Shown: positions 1 through 11,573, counted from the stretch's first letter. The stretch is 64,000 nucleotides of DNA from Mycolicibacterium sp. YH-1 (GCF_022557175.1 NZ_CP092915.1:3906001-3970000); one strand, 5' to 3'. The notes: a model not told the origin generated them from the sequence alone. Made by a program: numbers and translations.

Positions 1-378
1 GCCGGCGAGTTCTACGCCTTCGACTCGGTCGTGATGGATCCGTGTGCCGTCCAGCAACACGTGCCGATCTGGGTCGGCGGCCGGACCCGGCGGTCACTGC
101 GCCGCGCGGTGACACTCGCCGACGGCTGGATGCCGTTTGGGCTGAGCGCGAGGCAAACCGCGGAACTGCTTTCCGCCGTTGACCTTCCGCCCGGATTCGA
201 CATCGCTCTGCCGTGCGGGCCGCTGGACCCGACTGGCGCGCCCGAGGAGGCCGCACGCAGGCTTTTGCAGCTCGCCGACCTCGGAGCCACCACCACAACC
301 TGTGCGATCACTGCCCAGTCAGCGTCGCAGTACTGCGATCAGTTGGCGGCGTTGCGCGAGATATCCGACAACCTGTAA
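1..378 (+). CDS. LLM-class (luciferase-like) F420-dependent oxidoreductase, C-terminal part
   Basis: Reading frame 1 is open from the window edge to a TAA at 376-378, so the start lies outside the window. The visible 125 residues hold the VPIWVGGRTRRSLRRA segment and the following LADGWMP, typical of the C-terminal half of bacterial luciferase-like monooxygenases, many of which use coenzyme F420 in mycobacteria. Substrate cannot be inferred. The next gene begins 11 nt downstream on the same strand, so the two are probably co-transcribed. Confidence 0.75.
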   Translation, partial: AGEFYAFDSVVMDPCAVQQHVPIWVGGRTRRSLRRAVTLADGWMPFGLSARQTAELLSAVDLPPGFDIALPCGPLDPTGAPEEAARRLLQLADLGATTTTCAITAQSASQYCDQLAALREISDNL

Positions 379-389
379 GGACGGACATC

Positions 390-899
390 ATGATCGAAGA
401 CGACCGGTTCGCCGAGCTCGAGGCGCGGCTGCGTCGCTTGGAGGACGAACGCGCCATTGAGCGGATGATCGCGGCCTATGGTCCGCTGGTGGACGCAGGC
501 GACGCCGACGGGACGGCAGCACTGTGGGCGGTGGACGGCGGCTACCAGGTTGCGGGCTGGTCGATGCACAGTCGCGCCGACGTCGCCGCGATGGTGCGCT
601 CCGACGACCATCAGCGGCTCATCGAACACGGTTGCTGCCACTTTCTCGGCCCTGCGGTGGTCACCGTGACCGGCGACGTTGCAGTCGCGGTGTGCGACTC
701 GGCGCTGTTCGTCAGGGCCGACAAGGGCTTTCGTGTCTATCGTGCGGGTGCCAACCACTTTAGGCTGCGGCGTGCAGGCGACGGTTGGGAGATCACCGAA
801 CGCATCAGCCGGGCGCTGGATGGCAGCAAGCAGGCGCGCGACTTGTTGACGGCCGGTGTGGCTGGACGCGCGCCGTCGCCCGCGGAGCATGACAGCTGA
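390..899 (+). CDS. SnoaL-like / NTF2-fold protein
   Basis: 169 residues starting at ATG 390; the frame is open further upstream, but this ATG follows the previous stop by 11 nt and is preceded by an AAGGA-type site. The N-terminal pattern (RLRRLEDERAIERMIAAYG, then DAGDADGTAALW) is characteristic of SnoaL-like proteins of the NTF2 fold, which act as small isomerases, hydrolases or binding proteins. Its position behind an LLM-class oxidoreductase suggests a shared catabolic task, but no substrate can be named. Confidence 0.75.
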   Translation: MIEDDRFAELEARLRRLEDERAIERMIAAYGPLVDAGDADGTAALWAVDGGYQVAGWSMHSRADVAAMVRSDDHQRLIEHGCCHFLGPAVVTVTGDVAVAVCDSALFVRADKGFRVYRAGANHFRLRRAGDGWEITERISRALDGSKQARDLLTAGVAGRAPSPAEHDS

Positions 900-906
900 G
901 GCGCGG

Positions 907-1218
907 CTACCCCGTGGGCTCGGTGTTGATGTCGAAGACGACCTGCTCGCCCTCCACCTTGAGGATCTTCATGTGCGCGGTGTAGGGCGTGTTCTCGGGC
1001 CCGGTGAAGGTGCAGTCGAACTCGACACCGACGTCGGCCTTCACGTCATTGGGGCACGTGACGTCGGTTGGCTTGAACTTGGTCTGCTTTGACACCAGAT
1101 CGACTATCGACTGCGCGGCGCCCTCCGGCTTGATGGTGGCACTGCAGGCAGTCAAAGACAGCGCCGCGGCACCGACGAACAGCCCGGCGCCGACGCGGAT
1201 GCCAAGAGTACGAGTCAT
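907..1218 (-). CDS. DUF4333-type lipoprotein
   Basis: 103 residues from ATG 1218. A short basic N-terminus, a hydrophobic stretch and the lipobox LTAC (Cys at about residue 25) indicate export and lipid anchoring to the cell envelope. The mature part carries a cysteine pair (VTCPND and FDCTF) spaced as in the mycobacterial DUF4333 domain, a small fold of unknown function. It converges with the upstream SnoaL-like gene (8-nt gap). Confidence 0.8.
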   Translation of the reverse strand: MTRTLGIRVGAGLFVGAAALSLTACSATIKPEGAAQSIVDLVSKQTKFKPTDVTCPNDVKADVGVEFDCTFTGPENTPYTAHMKILKVEGEQVVFDINTEPTG

Positions 1219-1302
1219 GGAGCGAAATGCTGCTCTACCCTTTGCTCGAGGTCAACACCGGGCCCCTGTCGGAGTGTCGCGGCCAGGCGACCGCCCTGAC
1301 GG

Positions 1303-2325
1303 CTAGGCCATCTCGTCGATCACGGTGTGAATGAAGCGCATCTTCTCGAGCACCGCCCGCGGCAGCACGAACGGGTAGAGGTCCTCCCTACCCATCGACC
1401 TGTTCACCATGTTCAGCGCCCACGACAGCGGTAGCCACATCTCGATGATGGTGTCGAATCCGCTGGGGCCCAGTGCCCGTCGGTCGAAGGTGGCACCTGC
1501 AGGGGCGAATCCGAAGGCCGCGGAGGTATCCAGCGCGTCGCGGATGTGCAGGTAGTGGGCGAACGTCTCGGCCCAGTCCTCCGCGGCGTGCATGCTGGCG
1601 TACGACGAGACGTAATCCCTGTCCCAACCGGCTGGAGCGCCCTGACTGTAGTGGCGGTCCAATGCGCTCTGGTAGTCGGCGGTGGGGTCGCCGAACAGCT
1701 CGACGAAACGCGCGGTCTGTTCGGCCGATCCGCCCACCAGCCGGTAGAAGTAGTAGTGCCCGATCTCGTGCCTGAAGTGACCGAGCAGCGTCCGGTACGG
1801 CTCGGACAGTGCGATGCGCAACTGTTCGCGGTGGACGTCGTCGCCCTCGGCGAGATCCAGCGTGATGACCCCGTTGTGGTGCCCGGTGGATACCGTCTCG
1901 TTCTCGCTGGAGAGCAGGTCGAAGGCCAGCCCGAACTCCGGGTCCTGCGCTCGGCCGACGATCGGCAGCTTGAGCTCGGCGAGTTCGAAGATCAGCCGGC
2001 GTTTGGCCCGCTCGGCGTCGGCGAAGGCGGCCATTGCCTTCCGATCCCCGTCATTGGGGCGGGTTCTGGTCAACGCGCACGATGTGCACAGCGCCGCGAC
2101 CGGACCCTTCTTGACTAGCCAGTTGCACTCGGCCACATGTAGATTCGCGCACAGCCGGTACTGACTCTCGTCAACCGCCCCGGCGTGTTCACTCTCCGGT
2201 CCCGGCACGATCACCAGCAGCGCCCTGTCGTCGAGCGAAAAGCCCAGTTTGCTGCGACAGCTCAGGCAGATCGAGTTCTCGAACGTCAACCGCTGACCGC
2301 AGTTGGGACAGGTGAAGTCACGCAC
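1303..2325 (-). CDS. Zinc-ribbon / putative zinc-binding metallopeptidase (Rv2568c-like)
   Basis: 340 residues. The N-terminus has a zinc-ribbon pattern (CPNCG, then CLSC), further cysteines (CANLHVAEC, CTSC) follow, and a metallopeptidase HEIGH motif lies near residues 186-190. This matches the mycobacterial putative zinc-binding peptidase family next to transglutaminases. GTG 2325 is chosen because the 8-nt overlap GTGCGTGA couples it to the upstream stop and GGGAAGG is correctly spaced; GTG 2334 is possible. The longer open frame to 2778 is an out-of-frame shadow of the transglutaminase. Probable third gene of an ATP-grasp/alpha-E, transglutaminase, peptidase unit. Confidence 0.8.
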   Translation of the reverse strand: MRDFTCPNCGQRLTFENSICLSCRSKLGFSLDDRALLVIVPGPESEHAGAVDESQYRLCANLHVAECNWLVKKGPVAALCTSCALTRTRPNDGDRKAMAAFADAERAKRRLIFELAELKLPIVGRAQDPEFGLAFDLLSSENETVSTGHHNGVITLDLAEGDDVHREQLRIALSEPYRTLLGHFRHEIGHYYFYRLVGGSAEQTARFVELFGDPTADYQSALDRHYSQGAPAGWDRDYVSSYASMHAAEDWAETFAHYLHIRDALDTSAAFGFAPAGATFDRRALGPSGFDTIIEMWLPLSWALNMVNRSMGREDLYPFVLPRAVLEKMRFIHTVIDEMA

Positions 2326-3244
2326 CTCGGACACCTTCCCGCAACGGCGCGACGTCCACCGAGACGTCGATGACACTGCTCGTGGAGTCGGTGTAGATGA
2401 TGCCCCGCAGGGGCGGCACGTCGGCGTAGTCGCGGCCGAAGCCAACCACGATGTAGCGTTCGTCGACCATCTGGTCGTTCGTCGGATCCAGCCCCAGCCA
2501 CTGGTTTTGAGGTGTCCACACGGCAGCCCACGCGTGTGTCGCATCGACACCCACCATGCGCTCCCTTCCAGGCGGTGGATCTGTCGCGAGATATCCGGAG
2601 ACATAGCTGGCGGCCAGACCATTGGCGCGCAGGCAGGCGATCGCCAACCGGGCGAAGTCCTGACATACCCCCTCCCGCGCCACCAAAACCTCGGCGACCC
2701 GCGTGGACACCGTCGTCGAGCCCGAGCGGTAGGCGAAATCCGTGTTGATTCGCGAGTTGAGATCGGCCAGTACCTCAATCAGTGGCCGGCCGGGGATGAA
2801 ACTGGGTGCGGCGTAGGCCCGCAACTCCTCGGTGATCTCGGGGGGCTGCAGATCAAGGGTGAACTCGGAGGCCAGTGCGCCGTCGGGACCGACGGGCCGG
2901 GCGATCTCCCACGGCGCCTCGGCCGAGCCGGCGCCGTACAGCTCGGCGGGCGGCGGGTCGACCTCCACCACCGAGTGACTCGTGATGGAAAGCGTCCGGT
3001 GGCGTTCGCTCACATGGAAGTAGGAGCTGACGTTTCCGTAAACGTCACGGCTAGTGGACCTGTCGGCGGCCTCGGGATCGATGTGCAGTTGGTGCGACAC
3101 GCACCGCTGACCGGTGGAGTCGCGCGGTGTCAGGAATCCCCGGCCGTAGGAGCTGGTGACGTCGTCAGAGTAGCGGTAGGTCGTGCGGTGGGTGATCTCG
3201 TAGCCACGGGTGGCGCCGGGCGTCGGTGCGTCGGTGATAGTCAC
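2318..3244 (-). CDS. Transglutaminase-like cysteine protease/transferase (Rv2569c-like)
   Basis: 308 residues. An N-terminal beta-rich region (YEITHRTTYRYSDDV) is followed by a transglutaminase core with the complete triad: Cys194 in EGVCQDFARLA, His237 in DATHAWAAVW and Asp253 in GLDPTND. GTG 3244 overlaps the stop of the upstream ATP-grasp gene by 4 nt (GTGA), which favours it over an in-frame codon at 3274. The family is found beside circularly permuted ATP-grasp and alpha-E proteins, where a peptide-bond-forming or -cleaving role has been predicted but not shown. Confidence 0.88.
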   Translation of the reverse strand: MTITDAPTPGATRGYEITHRTTYRYSDDVTSSYGRGFLTPRDSTGQRCVSHQLHIDPEAADRSTSRDVYGNVSSYFHVSERHRTLSITSHSVVEVDPPPAELYGAGSAEAPWEIARPVGPDGALASEFTLDLQPPEITEELRAYAAPSFIPGRPLIEVLADLNSRINTDFAYRSGSTTVSTRVAEVLVAREGVCQDFARLAIACLRANGLAASYVSGYLATDPPPGRERMVGVDATHAWAAVWTPQNQWLGLDPTNDQMVDERYIVVGFGRDYADVPPLRGIIYTDSTSSVIDVSVDVAPLREGVRGA

Positions 3245-5985
3245 GGCACGACCCTTCGCTCGTCGGGTCCCCACAGCGGCTGCATGCCACCGGGCAGCGA
3301 CAGGTGGGCGGCCGTGATGAGGTTGGACAGCTCACGCAGGTCCGCCGAGAGACCGTCGAGCAGGTCGGCCAGCTCGGCACGTCTGCCATCGGCGCTGACG
3401 ACCTCGAGACCCTCGGGGCCGACGCGGCGCAGGCGGGCTGTGATGTCCTCTGCGAGCCGCTCAGGACGCGTCGATCCCGATGATGACGGCAGTGCTCTCA
3501 AATTGGTGCGCAGGCGCTCGAACTGGAAGGCCAGTGACCGCGGGTTCTCGGCATCGAAGAGCAGCAGGTCGGCGACAGCGGCCACGCTGACCTGACCGAG
3601 CATGCGTCTGCGGTAGCTCACCGACGACTCACACGCGACCAGCGTCGACTCCGTAATCGTCTGCTCGGCAGCGGGATTGCGCACCGTGGTCAGTGTGGCG
3701 CCGAGCAGGGCCGTGAGCCACGCGCTACGTTCGATGCGCTTGCCGATATCCATCACCGTCCAGCCGACGTCGTGCACCATCGACTCGGCCGCGACACCCG
3801 ACAGCGCGAGCATGCCGGCAAGCGTCTGGCTGTGCGCCGCCGCCAGGTAGGTCTCCCCCTCGGTCTGCGAGTCGGGCCGGCCGCCCGCGGGATGCAGCAC
3901 CGCCCGCTCCACCCCTGCCAGCACCATCCACGTGTCGTTGGACATCTGGTCGCGCACGGCCCGTGACACCAGGCCGAGTCGTTCGACCGACTGCGCCAGT
4001 GCGCCGGCACGGTGTCGGTCGGCGGTCAGCGATAACAGCGTGGTGGGCGCCGTCGCGACCATATCGGCGTCGTCACCGTCGGCGCCGGTGTCGGTTCCGG
4101 TCAGTTCACCCAGCGCGGTCAGGAGTACCGGCACACACTCGCTTCCCGCCATCTCGCGGCGGTACCGGAATTCGTGGTATCGCTCGCGGGTCACTGTGAG
4201 TAGGCGTGCCATGGCCTCGGCCCGTTCGGCGTAGCGGCCGAGCCAGAACAGATCCGACAACACGCGCGGTGAACTGACGGCACGGGTCGGGCTCGGCGTC
4301 ATCGCGGGAGCCGCCCCGGCGGCGACATCCAGCTCGAGAGCCGCCCCGGCGGCGACATCCAGCTCGAGCAGATCGGCTGGCGGCGTCGGAGTGCGCTCGG
4401 CCGTGACGCGCGTTGTCGCACGCACCCAGATGTCCTTGGCCGCAACGGTCTGCAGCTCGTGGCCCGCGTGACCGGGCGCGACGAGGTAACCGAGCCCGCC
4501 GACCATCGGGGCGTATCCGCCGCGCTGGGCCACGGTGAACAGCCGCATGCCGACCTTGCTCGCCGACAGCCCGCCCGGGTCGAAGTCGGTAGGCGCCGAA
4601 GAGTACTCGGGCAGTTCCTGGCCCACCCACCGCCACGGTGTCGCCGCGATGCAGGCGCTCAGGTCCGCCAGCCCGGCCGCCGACAGCGCCGGTCCGACAA
4701 TCGGTTCACCACCATCGACCCGTTTGATGACCAACGACGACAGGTGCGACAGCAGATGGGCTCGCTCCAGGTCAATACCACCCCAGTACGCCTGTGTGGT
4801 GTCCAGCGTGGGCGTCTCGTCCAGCAGCAGTTCGGCCAGTTCCGGCAGAAATCGCAGCAGCCCAGGGCTTTCCAGGACGCCACTGCCGAGTGTGTTGACC
4901 ATCGTGACCGCACCGCGTCGCAGCACCTCGACCAACCCGACGACACCCAGTCGCGAGTCGGGGCGCAGGTCCAGCGGATCGACGTACTCCGCATCAATCC
5001 TTCGCAGGACGACGTCGACGCGTTTCAGCGTGCCCAGCGAGCGCATCCACAGCTTGCCGTCGCGCACCACCAGATCGGCGCTCTCCACCAAGGGGAAGCC
5101 CAGCACGCTGGCCAGGTAGGCCTGGTCGAACGCGGTCTCAGAGTGGATGCCGGGGCTGAGCACCACCACCACGGGCTCCTCGGCGGACTCCGGCGCCGCG
5201 TCGATGAGTGCCAGACGAAGGGCCTGTGCCCACGGCGATACCGGCCGCGGCCCTATCCGCTCGTAGAGGTCGGGGATGGAGTGCGCCACCACGCGACGGT
5301 CGGCCAGGGCGTAACCCGCTCCCGACGGCGCCTGCGTCCAGTCCGCGTTGACACGGAAGGCCCCGGATCCGCTTCGACTGACATCGCAGCCGTGCAGGAA
5401 CAGTTGGTGGCGCCCCGGCACCTCGATGCCACGTGCGGCGCGGACGTATCCGGGGTGGGCGAAGAGCAACCGAGCGGGCAGCACGCCGCTGGTGATGGAC
5501 CGGCGTGGTCCATAAAGATCGGTGAGTACGGCGTCGAGCAGTCGAGAGCGCTGCACCAGACCCGATTCCAACTGATCCCAGTCGGCCGCCGAGATCACCA
5601 GCGGCAGAGCGTCCAGGTGCCACGGACCGGGGGTTCCCACATCGTCGTCGCCGCGACCGCCGATGGCCGTACCGTGCTGGTCGGAGTGGCCGAAGGTGAT
5701 GCCGTCGTTGTCGACCAGTTGACGCACCGTGGAGCGCAACGCGGCGAGGCCGCCGCGTCCGCGCTCGGTGATGCACTCGGCGACGTCCGCCCAGGCCGGC
5801 CGAACATCGCCTGCCTCGTCGACGAATTCGTCGTATCCGCTGCCCGAACCGCCGCGCACGTCAAACAGCGCGCGTTGCGCCCGCGCGGACTGGTAGCCGG
5901 TCAGGACGTCCTCGGTGGCGGGTGCCACGGCACGGCGACCCACGGGGTTCGGCTCGGGAGAGCCGCTAGCTCGAAGCACCATCAC
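3241..5985 (-). CDS. Fused circularly permuted ATP-grasp and alpha-E domain protein (Rv2567-like)
   Basis: 914 residues with two families normally encoded separately. Residues about 60-500 are the circularly permuted ATP-grasp type (RSRLLDAVLTDLYGPRR, FAHPGYVRAARG, VVVVLSPG, the acidic RRIDAEYVDPLDLRPDS). Residues about 572-910 are the alpha-helical alpha-E domain (RVLSDLFWLGRYAERAEAMAR). The linker at about 539-559 holds a tandem 10-residue duplication (LELDVAAGAA twice). ATP-grasp enzymes of this type are predicted amidoligases; substrate unknown. GTG 5985 or ATG 5982 may be a leaderless start, since a TACCGT -10-like box lies just upstream. First gene of the three-gene unit. Confidence 0.88.
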   Translation of the reverse strand: MMVLRASGSPEPNPVGRRAVAPATEDVLTGYQSARAQRALFDVRGGSGSGYDEFVDEAGDVRPAWADVAECITERGRGGLAALRSTVRQLVDNDGITFGHSDQHGTAIGGRGDDDVGTPGPWHLDALPLVISAADWDQLESGLVQRSRLLDAVLTDLYGPRRSITSGVLPARLLFAHPGYVRAARGIEVPGRHQLFLHGCDVSRSGSGAFRVNADWTQAPSGAGYALADRRVVAHSIPDLYERIGPRPVSPWAQALRLALIDAAPESAEEPVVVVLSPGIHSETAFDQAYLASVLGFPLVESADLVVRDGKLWMRSLGTLKRVDVVLRRIDAEYVDPLDLRPDSRLGVVGLVEVLRRGAVTMVNTLGSGVLESPGLLRFLPELAELLLDETPTLDTTQAYWGGIDLERAHLLSHLSSLVIKRVDGGEPIVGPALSAAGLADLSACIAATPWRWVGQELPEYSSAPTDFDPGGLSASKVGMRLFTVAQRGGYAPMVGGLGYLVAPGHAGHELQTVAAKDIWVRATTRVTAERTPTPPADLLELDVAAGAALELDVAAGAAPAMTPSPTRAVSSPRVLSDLFWLGRYAERAEAMARLLTVTRERYHEFRYRREMAGSECVPVLLTALGELTGTDTGADGDDADMVATAPTTLLSLTADRHRAGALAQSVERLGLVSRAVRDQMSNDTWMVLAGVERAVLHPAGGRPDSQTEGETYLAAAHSQTLAGMLALSGVAAESMVHDVGWTVMDIGKRIERSAWLTALLGATLTTVRNPAAEQTITESTLVACESSVSYRRRMLGQVSVAAVADLLLFDAENPRSLAFQFERLRTNLRALPSSSGSTRPERLAEDITARLRRVGPEGLEVVSADGRRAELADLLDGLSADLRELSNLITAAHLSLPGGMQPLWGPDERRVVP
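4309..4368. repeat. Perfect 30-bp tandem duplication inside the ATP-grasp/alpha-E linker
   Basis: Two identical 30-bp copies, 4309-4338 and 4339-4368, encode LELDVAAGAA twice in frame. The duplication lengthens the Ala-rich linker between the domains and does not touch either catalytic fold. Confidence 0.95.
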
Positions 5986-6057
5986 CGCAGAACGGTACGC
6001 ACCCGGCGCGGATCAGCAATGTCGGGCGCGCCCACGCTGGTGCACGGCTGGCCCCCG

Positions 6058-6987
6058 CTAACTAGGAGCCGAGTGCGGGACAAGCCTGCCGCGGGGCCGA
6101 ATCACCAGCACCAGAACGCCTGCGACAGTGATCCCGACGAGGTTGATGGCGAGTTGGGCCGCGGACTTCGCCGCCACGTCCCAGTCCCCGAGAATCGCTG
6201 CCACGACCGCGAACCCCGCCGCCGGAACGGTTGTGACCGAGATGAAGACACCGACGAGCGCGGCCGACTTCGCCGACACCAGGGAGAGCATTCCAGCCGC
6301 GCCCGCGAGTAGCGCGACGACCAGACTCAGCGGTCCCACCTGGAAGATGAAGTCAACCTCCTTCACGTTCCGCACAGTGTCCAGGCTCAGCAGTCCCGCC
6401 GCCTCGCAGGCGACCGTCGCCAGCGCTGTGATGCCCATCGCCACGGGAAATCCGACCAGCAGCGCCGTTGCCGCGCGGCGAGCCAGATCGGTTCGTCGTC
6501 GCACGATCGCCACACTCAGTGCTGCCAGAGGCCCGAACTCGGGGCCGAGCACCATCGCGCCCACGACGGTGACCGTCGAGTCGGTCACCGCGCCGATCGC
6601 GGCGAGGAGGCAGGCCAGCGTGAGAAACAGCACGAAGGTGACGGACAGCGTTGCCTCCTCCCGCGTGCGTCCGATGAGCTCGTCCCACACCACGGCGTCG
6701 GCCGCGTCGCCCTCGGCGTCGTCCTCGGCCTTGTGAGCCTTGCTCGACAGCACGGTGTCGAGGACTTCGAGGGTTATCGCGCCGCGGTGCTGCACGTCGA
6801 GCGCCTTCAGTTCCCTGATCACGTTGTTGGCGCACTCGCGGGCGAGGTCGGCGGTGATCTCGTCGCCCGGCGGGTCCAGCGCGACACCGGGATGAAGCAC
6901 CAGATTCGCGACGCCCACCTCACGGCGGAGTACGTCGATCACCTCGTCGCGCAGGTCTTCCGGCGCGATCACCCGTAAATGCAACAC
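6058..6987 (-). CDS. DUF389 family membrane protein
   Basis: 309 residues from GTG 6987. An N-terminal soluble ferredoxin-like region (LHLRVIAPEDLRDEVIDVLRR) is followed by about six hydrophobic segments, among them VTFVLFLTLACLLAAIGAV, VVGAMVLGPEFGPLAALS and AKSAAQLAINLVGITVAGV. This is the DUF389/TIGR00341 layout, a family of unknown function. The gene lies in the inner membrane context of no obvious partner; it is about 70 nt downstream of, and on the same strand as, the ATP-grasp gene's start side. Confidence 0.85.
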   Translation of the reverse strand: MLHLRVIAPEDLRDEVIDVLRREVGVANLVLHPGVALDPPGDEITADLARECANNVIRELKALDVQHRGAITLEVLDTVLSSKAHKAEDDAEGDAADAVVWDELIGRTREEATLSVTFVLFLTLACLLAAIGAVTDSTVTVVGAMVLGPEFGPLAALSVAIVRRRTDLARRAATALLVGFPVAMGITALATVACEAAGLLSLDTVRNVKEVDFIFQVGPLSLVVALLAGAAGMLSLVSAKSAALVGVFISVTTVPAAGFAVVAAILGDWDVAAKSAAQLAINLVGITVAGVLVLVIRPRGRLVPHSAPS

Positions 6988-7084
6988 CCCGAGACGGTAA
7001 CCGCAAGCGGAGTCCGCAGAGACCTCATCGGGGACTCGCCGCAGGTGTGCTTCACCTCACTTCGGCGGATGTCCGCATCACCAG

Positions 7085-7570
7085 TCATGAAGTACCTGAC
7101 CGAGGACGGCTGACCAGTCGCATCCCGAGTTCGTCGGGTGGCACATCGTGGCCGGCGGCGCAACGGATCTCCACACTCGCCTCCGCACCGCAGTCGAGAT
7201 GGGTTAACCGCAGCCGGCTGTCCTCGAGGTGCTTGCGCCCCCACTCGAACATCGCCCACACCACCGGCATGAACTCGGTGCCGGCCTCGGTGAGGACGTA
7301 CTCGTCGCGGCTGCGCTGGCCGGGCTCCCGATACGGCTGCTTTGTCAGCAGGCCGGCCTCGACGAGTTCGGTGAGCCGCGCCGACGTGGCGGCCTTGGTG
7401 ATGCCGACGCGTCGCGCGAAGTCGTCGAACCGGGTGGTGCCGTAGTACGCCTCGCGCATGATGAGCATCGCCGACTTCGTGCCCGCGATGGCCATCGTCT
7501 TCTCGATCGGGCACTGCCCGACGGCCGACCACTTGTCGCGGTCGGTGAGCGGTCCCTGCAGGACTGTCAT
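7085..7570 (-). CDS. HxlR-family winged-helix transcriptional regulator
   Basis: 161 residues. The core (CPIEKTMAIAGTKSAMLIMREAYYGTTRFDDFARRVGITKAATSARLTELVEAGLL) is a typical HxlR DNA-binding domain with a Cys at its N-terminal edge. ATG 7570 is preferred because GGAG lies 8 nt upstream; ATG 7576 would leave only 2 nt. It is divergent from the thiolase gene, and a near-perfect inverted repeat lies between them at 7604-7626, so it probably regulates itself and the thiolase. Confidence 0.88.
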   Translation of the reverse strand: MTVLQGPLTDRDKWSAVGQCPIEKTMAIAGTKSAMLIMREAYYGTTRFDDFARRVGITKAATSARLTELVEAGLLTKQPYREPGQRSRDEYVLTEAGTEFMPVVWAMFEWGRKHLEDSRLRLTHLDCGAEASVEIRCAAGHDVPPDELGMRLVSRPRSGTS

Positions 7571-7603
7571 GTACATCACTCCGTGGCTGGGTTGTCGCAA
7601 CAA

Positions 7604-7626
7604 TACCTAGGTGTTACACCTAAGTA
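7604..7626. promoter_or_regulatory. Probable HxlR operator (11-1-11 inverted repeat)
   Basis: Left arm TACCTAGGTGT and right arm ACACCTAAGTA flank one T with a single mismatch; the inner 15 bp (TAGGTGTTACACCTA) are perfectly palindromic. The site lies in the divergent intergenic region between the HxlR gene and the thiolase, next to the -10 region of both. Confidence 0.7.
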
Positions 7627-7664
7627 TAGAGAGCAGTACTCAGCGACGAGTTCAGGAGCACCTC

Positions 7665-8864
7665 ATGTCCGTTTCGAGCACCCAATACTCCGACCGCGAC
7701 GCCGTCATCGTCGGCGCCGTACGCACCCCTGTCGGCAAGGGCAAGGCCAGCGGCGCACTGCACGACATTCTGCCGGTGGACCTCCTGGCACACAGCCTGC
7801 GCGAGGTCGTCGAACGCACCGGGATCGATCCCGGCCAGATCGACGACGTGATCGCCGGCGCGGTCACCCAGGTCGGCGACCAATCGGTGAACATCGCCCG
7901 CAACGCACTGCTGGGCGCGGGATTCCCCGAGAGCGTGCCCGGCACAACCGTGGACCGCCAGTGCGGAAGTAGCCAGCAGGCAATCAGTTTCGCCGCGCAG
8001 GGCGTCCTCGCGGGGTCCTATGACATCGTCATCGCCTCGGGTGTCGAGTCGATGTCGCGCGTCCCGATGGGCTCCAGTGTGCTGCCGGGCAGCGACCCGT
8101 TCGGCGCAGGCATGGGCGCGCGCTACCCCGACGGACTGGTCCCACAGGGCATCAGCGCCGAACTGATCGCCGCCAAGTGGGGGCTGTCGCGCACCGAACT
8201 CGACGAGTTCTCCGCGAGCAGCCACGAGAAGGCGGCCCGCGCCACCAAGGACGGCCTCTTCGACAACGAACTCGCTCCCATTGCCGGCCTCGCGACCGAC
8301 GAGATCATCCGCCCCGGCACCACCGTCGAGACGCTCGCCGGCCTACGTCCCGCGTTCTACAACGAGGCGTATGCGGCGCGCTTCCCCCAGATCAACTGGG
8401 AGATCACGCCGGGGAACAGCTCACCGCTGTCCGACGGCAGCGCCGCGGTGATGATCACCAGTGGCGCGGCCGCCCGCAAGCTTGGCCTTCGCCCGCTGGC
8501 CCGCATCCACACCATGACGGTGGTCGGCTCGGATCCGCTGTACATGCTGACCGGTGTCATTCCCGCGACGGAGAAGGTGCTCGCCCGCTCGGGGCTGGCG
8601 CTGTCCGACATCGACCTGTTCGAGGTCAACGAGGCGTTCGCGCCAGTCGTGCTGTCGTGGGCCCGCGACACCGGTGCGGATCTGGCCAAGACCAACGTCA
8701 ACGGCGGCGCGATAGCCATCGGACACCCGTTGGGCGCCAGCGGCGCTCGCATCATGACCACGCTGGTCAACGCCCTGGAACAACGCGACGGCCGCTACGC
8801 GCTGCAGACGATGTGTGAGGGCGGCGGCATGGCCAACGCGACCATCATCGAGCGTCTCGGCTAA
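7665..8864 (+). CDS. Acetyl-CoA acetyltransferase / 3-ketoacyl-CoA thiolase
   Basis: 399 residues from ATG 7665, preceded by AGGAG. The thiolase hallmarks are present: nucleophile Cys100 in VDRQCGSSQQA, the NVNGGAIAIGHPLGASGAR loop with the catalytic His, and the C-terminal CEGGGMANA with the second catalytic Cys. It either condenses two acetyl-CoA or thiolytically cleaves 3-ketoacyl-CoA; the sequence alone does not say which. Divergent from the HxlR regulator with an operator between them. Confidence 0.93.
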   Translation: MSVSSTQYSDRDAVIVGAVRTPVGKGKASGALHDILPVDLLAHSLREVVERTGIDPGQIDDVIAGAVTQVGDQSVNIARNALLGAGFPESVPGTTVDRQCGSSQQAISFAAQGVLAGSYDIVIASGVESMSRVPMGSSVLPGSDPFGAGMGARYPDGLVPQGISAELIAAKWGLSRTELDEFSASSHEKAARATKDGLFDNELAPIAGLATDEIIRPGTTVETLAGLRPAFYNEAYAARFPQINWEITPGNSSPLSDGSAAVMITSGAAARKLGLRPLARIHTMTVVGSDPLYMLTGVIPATEKVLARSGLALSDIDLFEVNEAFAPVVLSWARDTGADLAKTNVNGGAIAIGHPLGASGARIMTTLVNALEQRDGRYALQTMCEGGGMANATIIERLG

Positions 8865-8942
8865 ATCGCTCGATCGGCTACCCGGCTCCCCCGCCGGGTC
8901 GATACTGAGGTCGACACACCGGATCGGGGTTCGGGGGAACCG

Positions 8943-11558
<2,616 letters not shown>

Positions 11559-11573
11559 TTTCGGCGCGGTAAG

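Noticed and set aside
1303..2778. 491-residue version of the zinc peptidase
   Set aside because: The first 150 residues are a shadow of the transglutaminase; GTG 2325 gives the family start.
2303..3595. 430-residue open frame on the plus strand
   Set aside because: Shadow of the transglutaminase and alpha-E coding strand; no ribosome site or motif.
4459..6312. 617-residue open frame on the plus strand
   Set aside because: Antisense to the ATP-grasp gene; low-complexity Arg/His/Gln composition with no family pattern, a usual effect of high GC.
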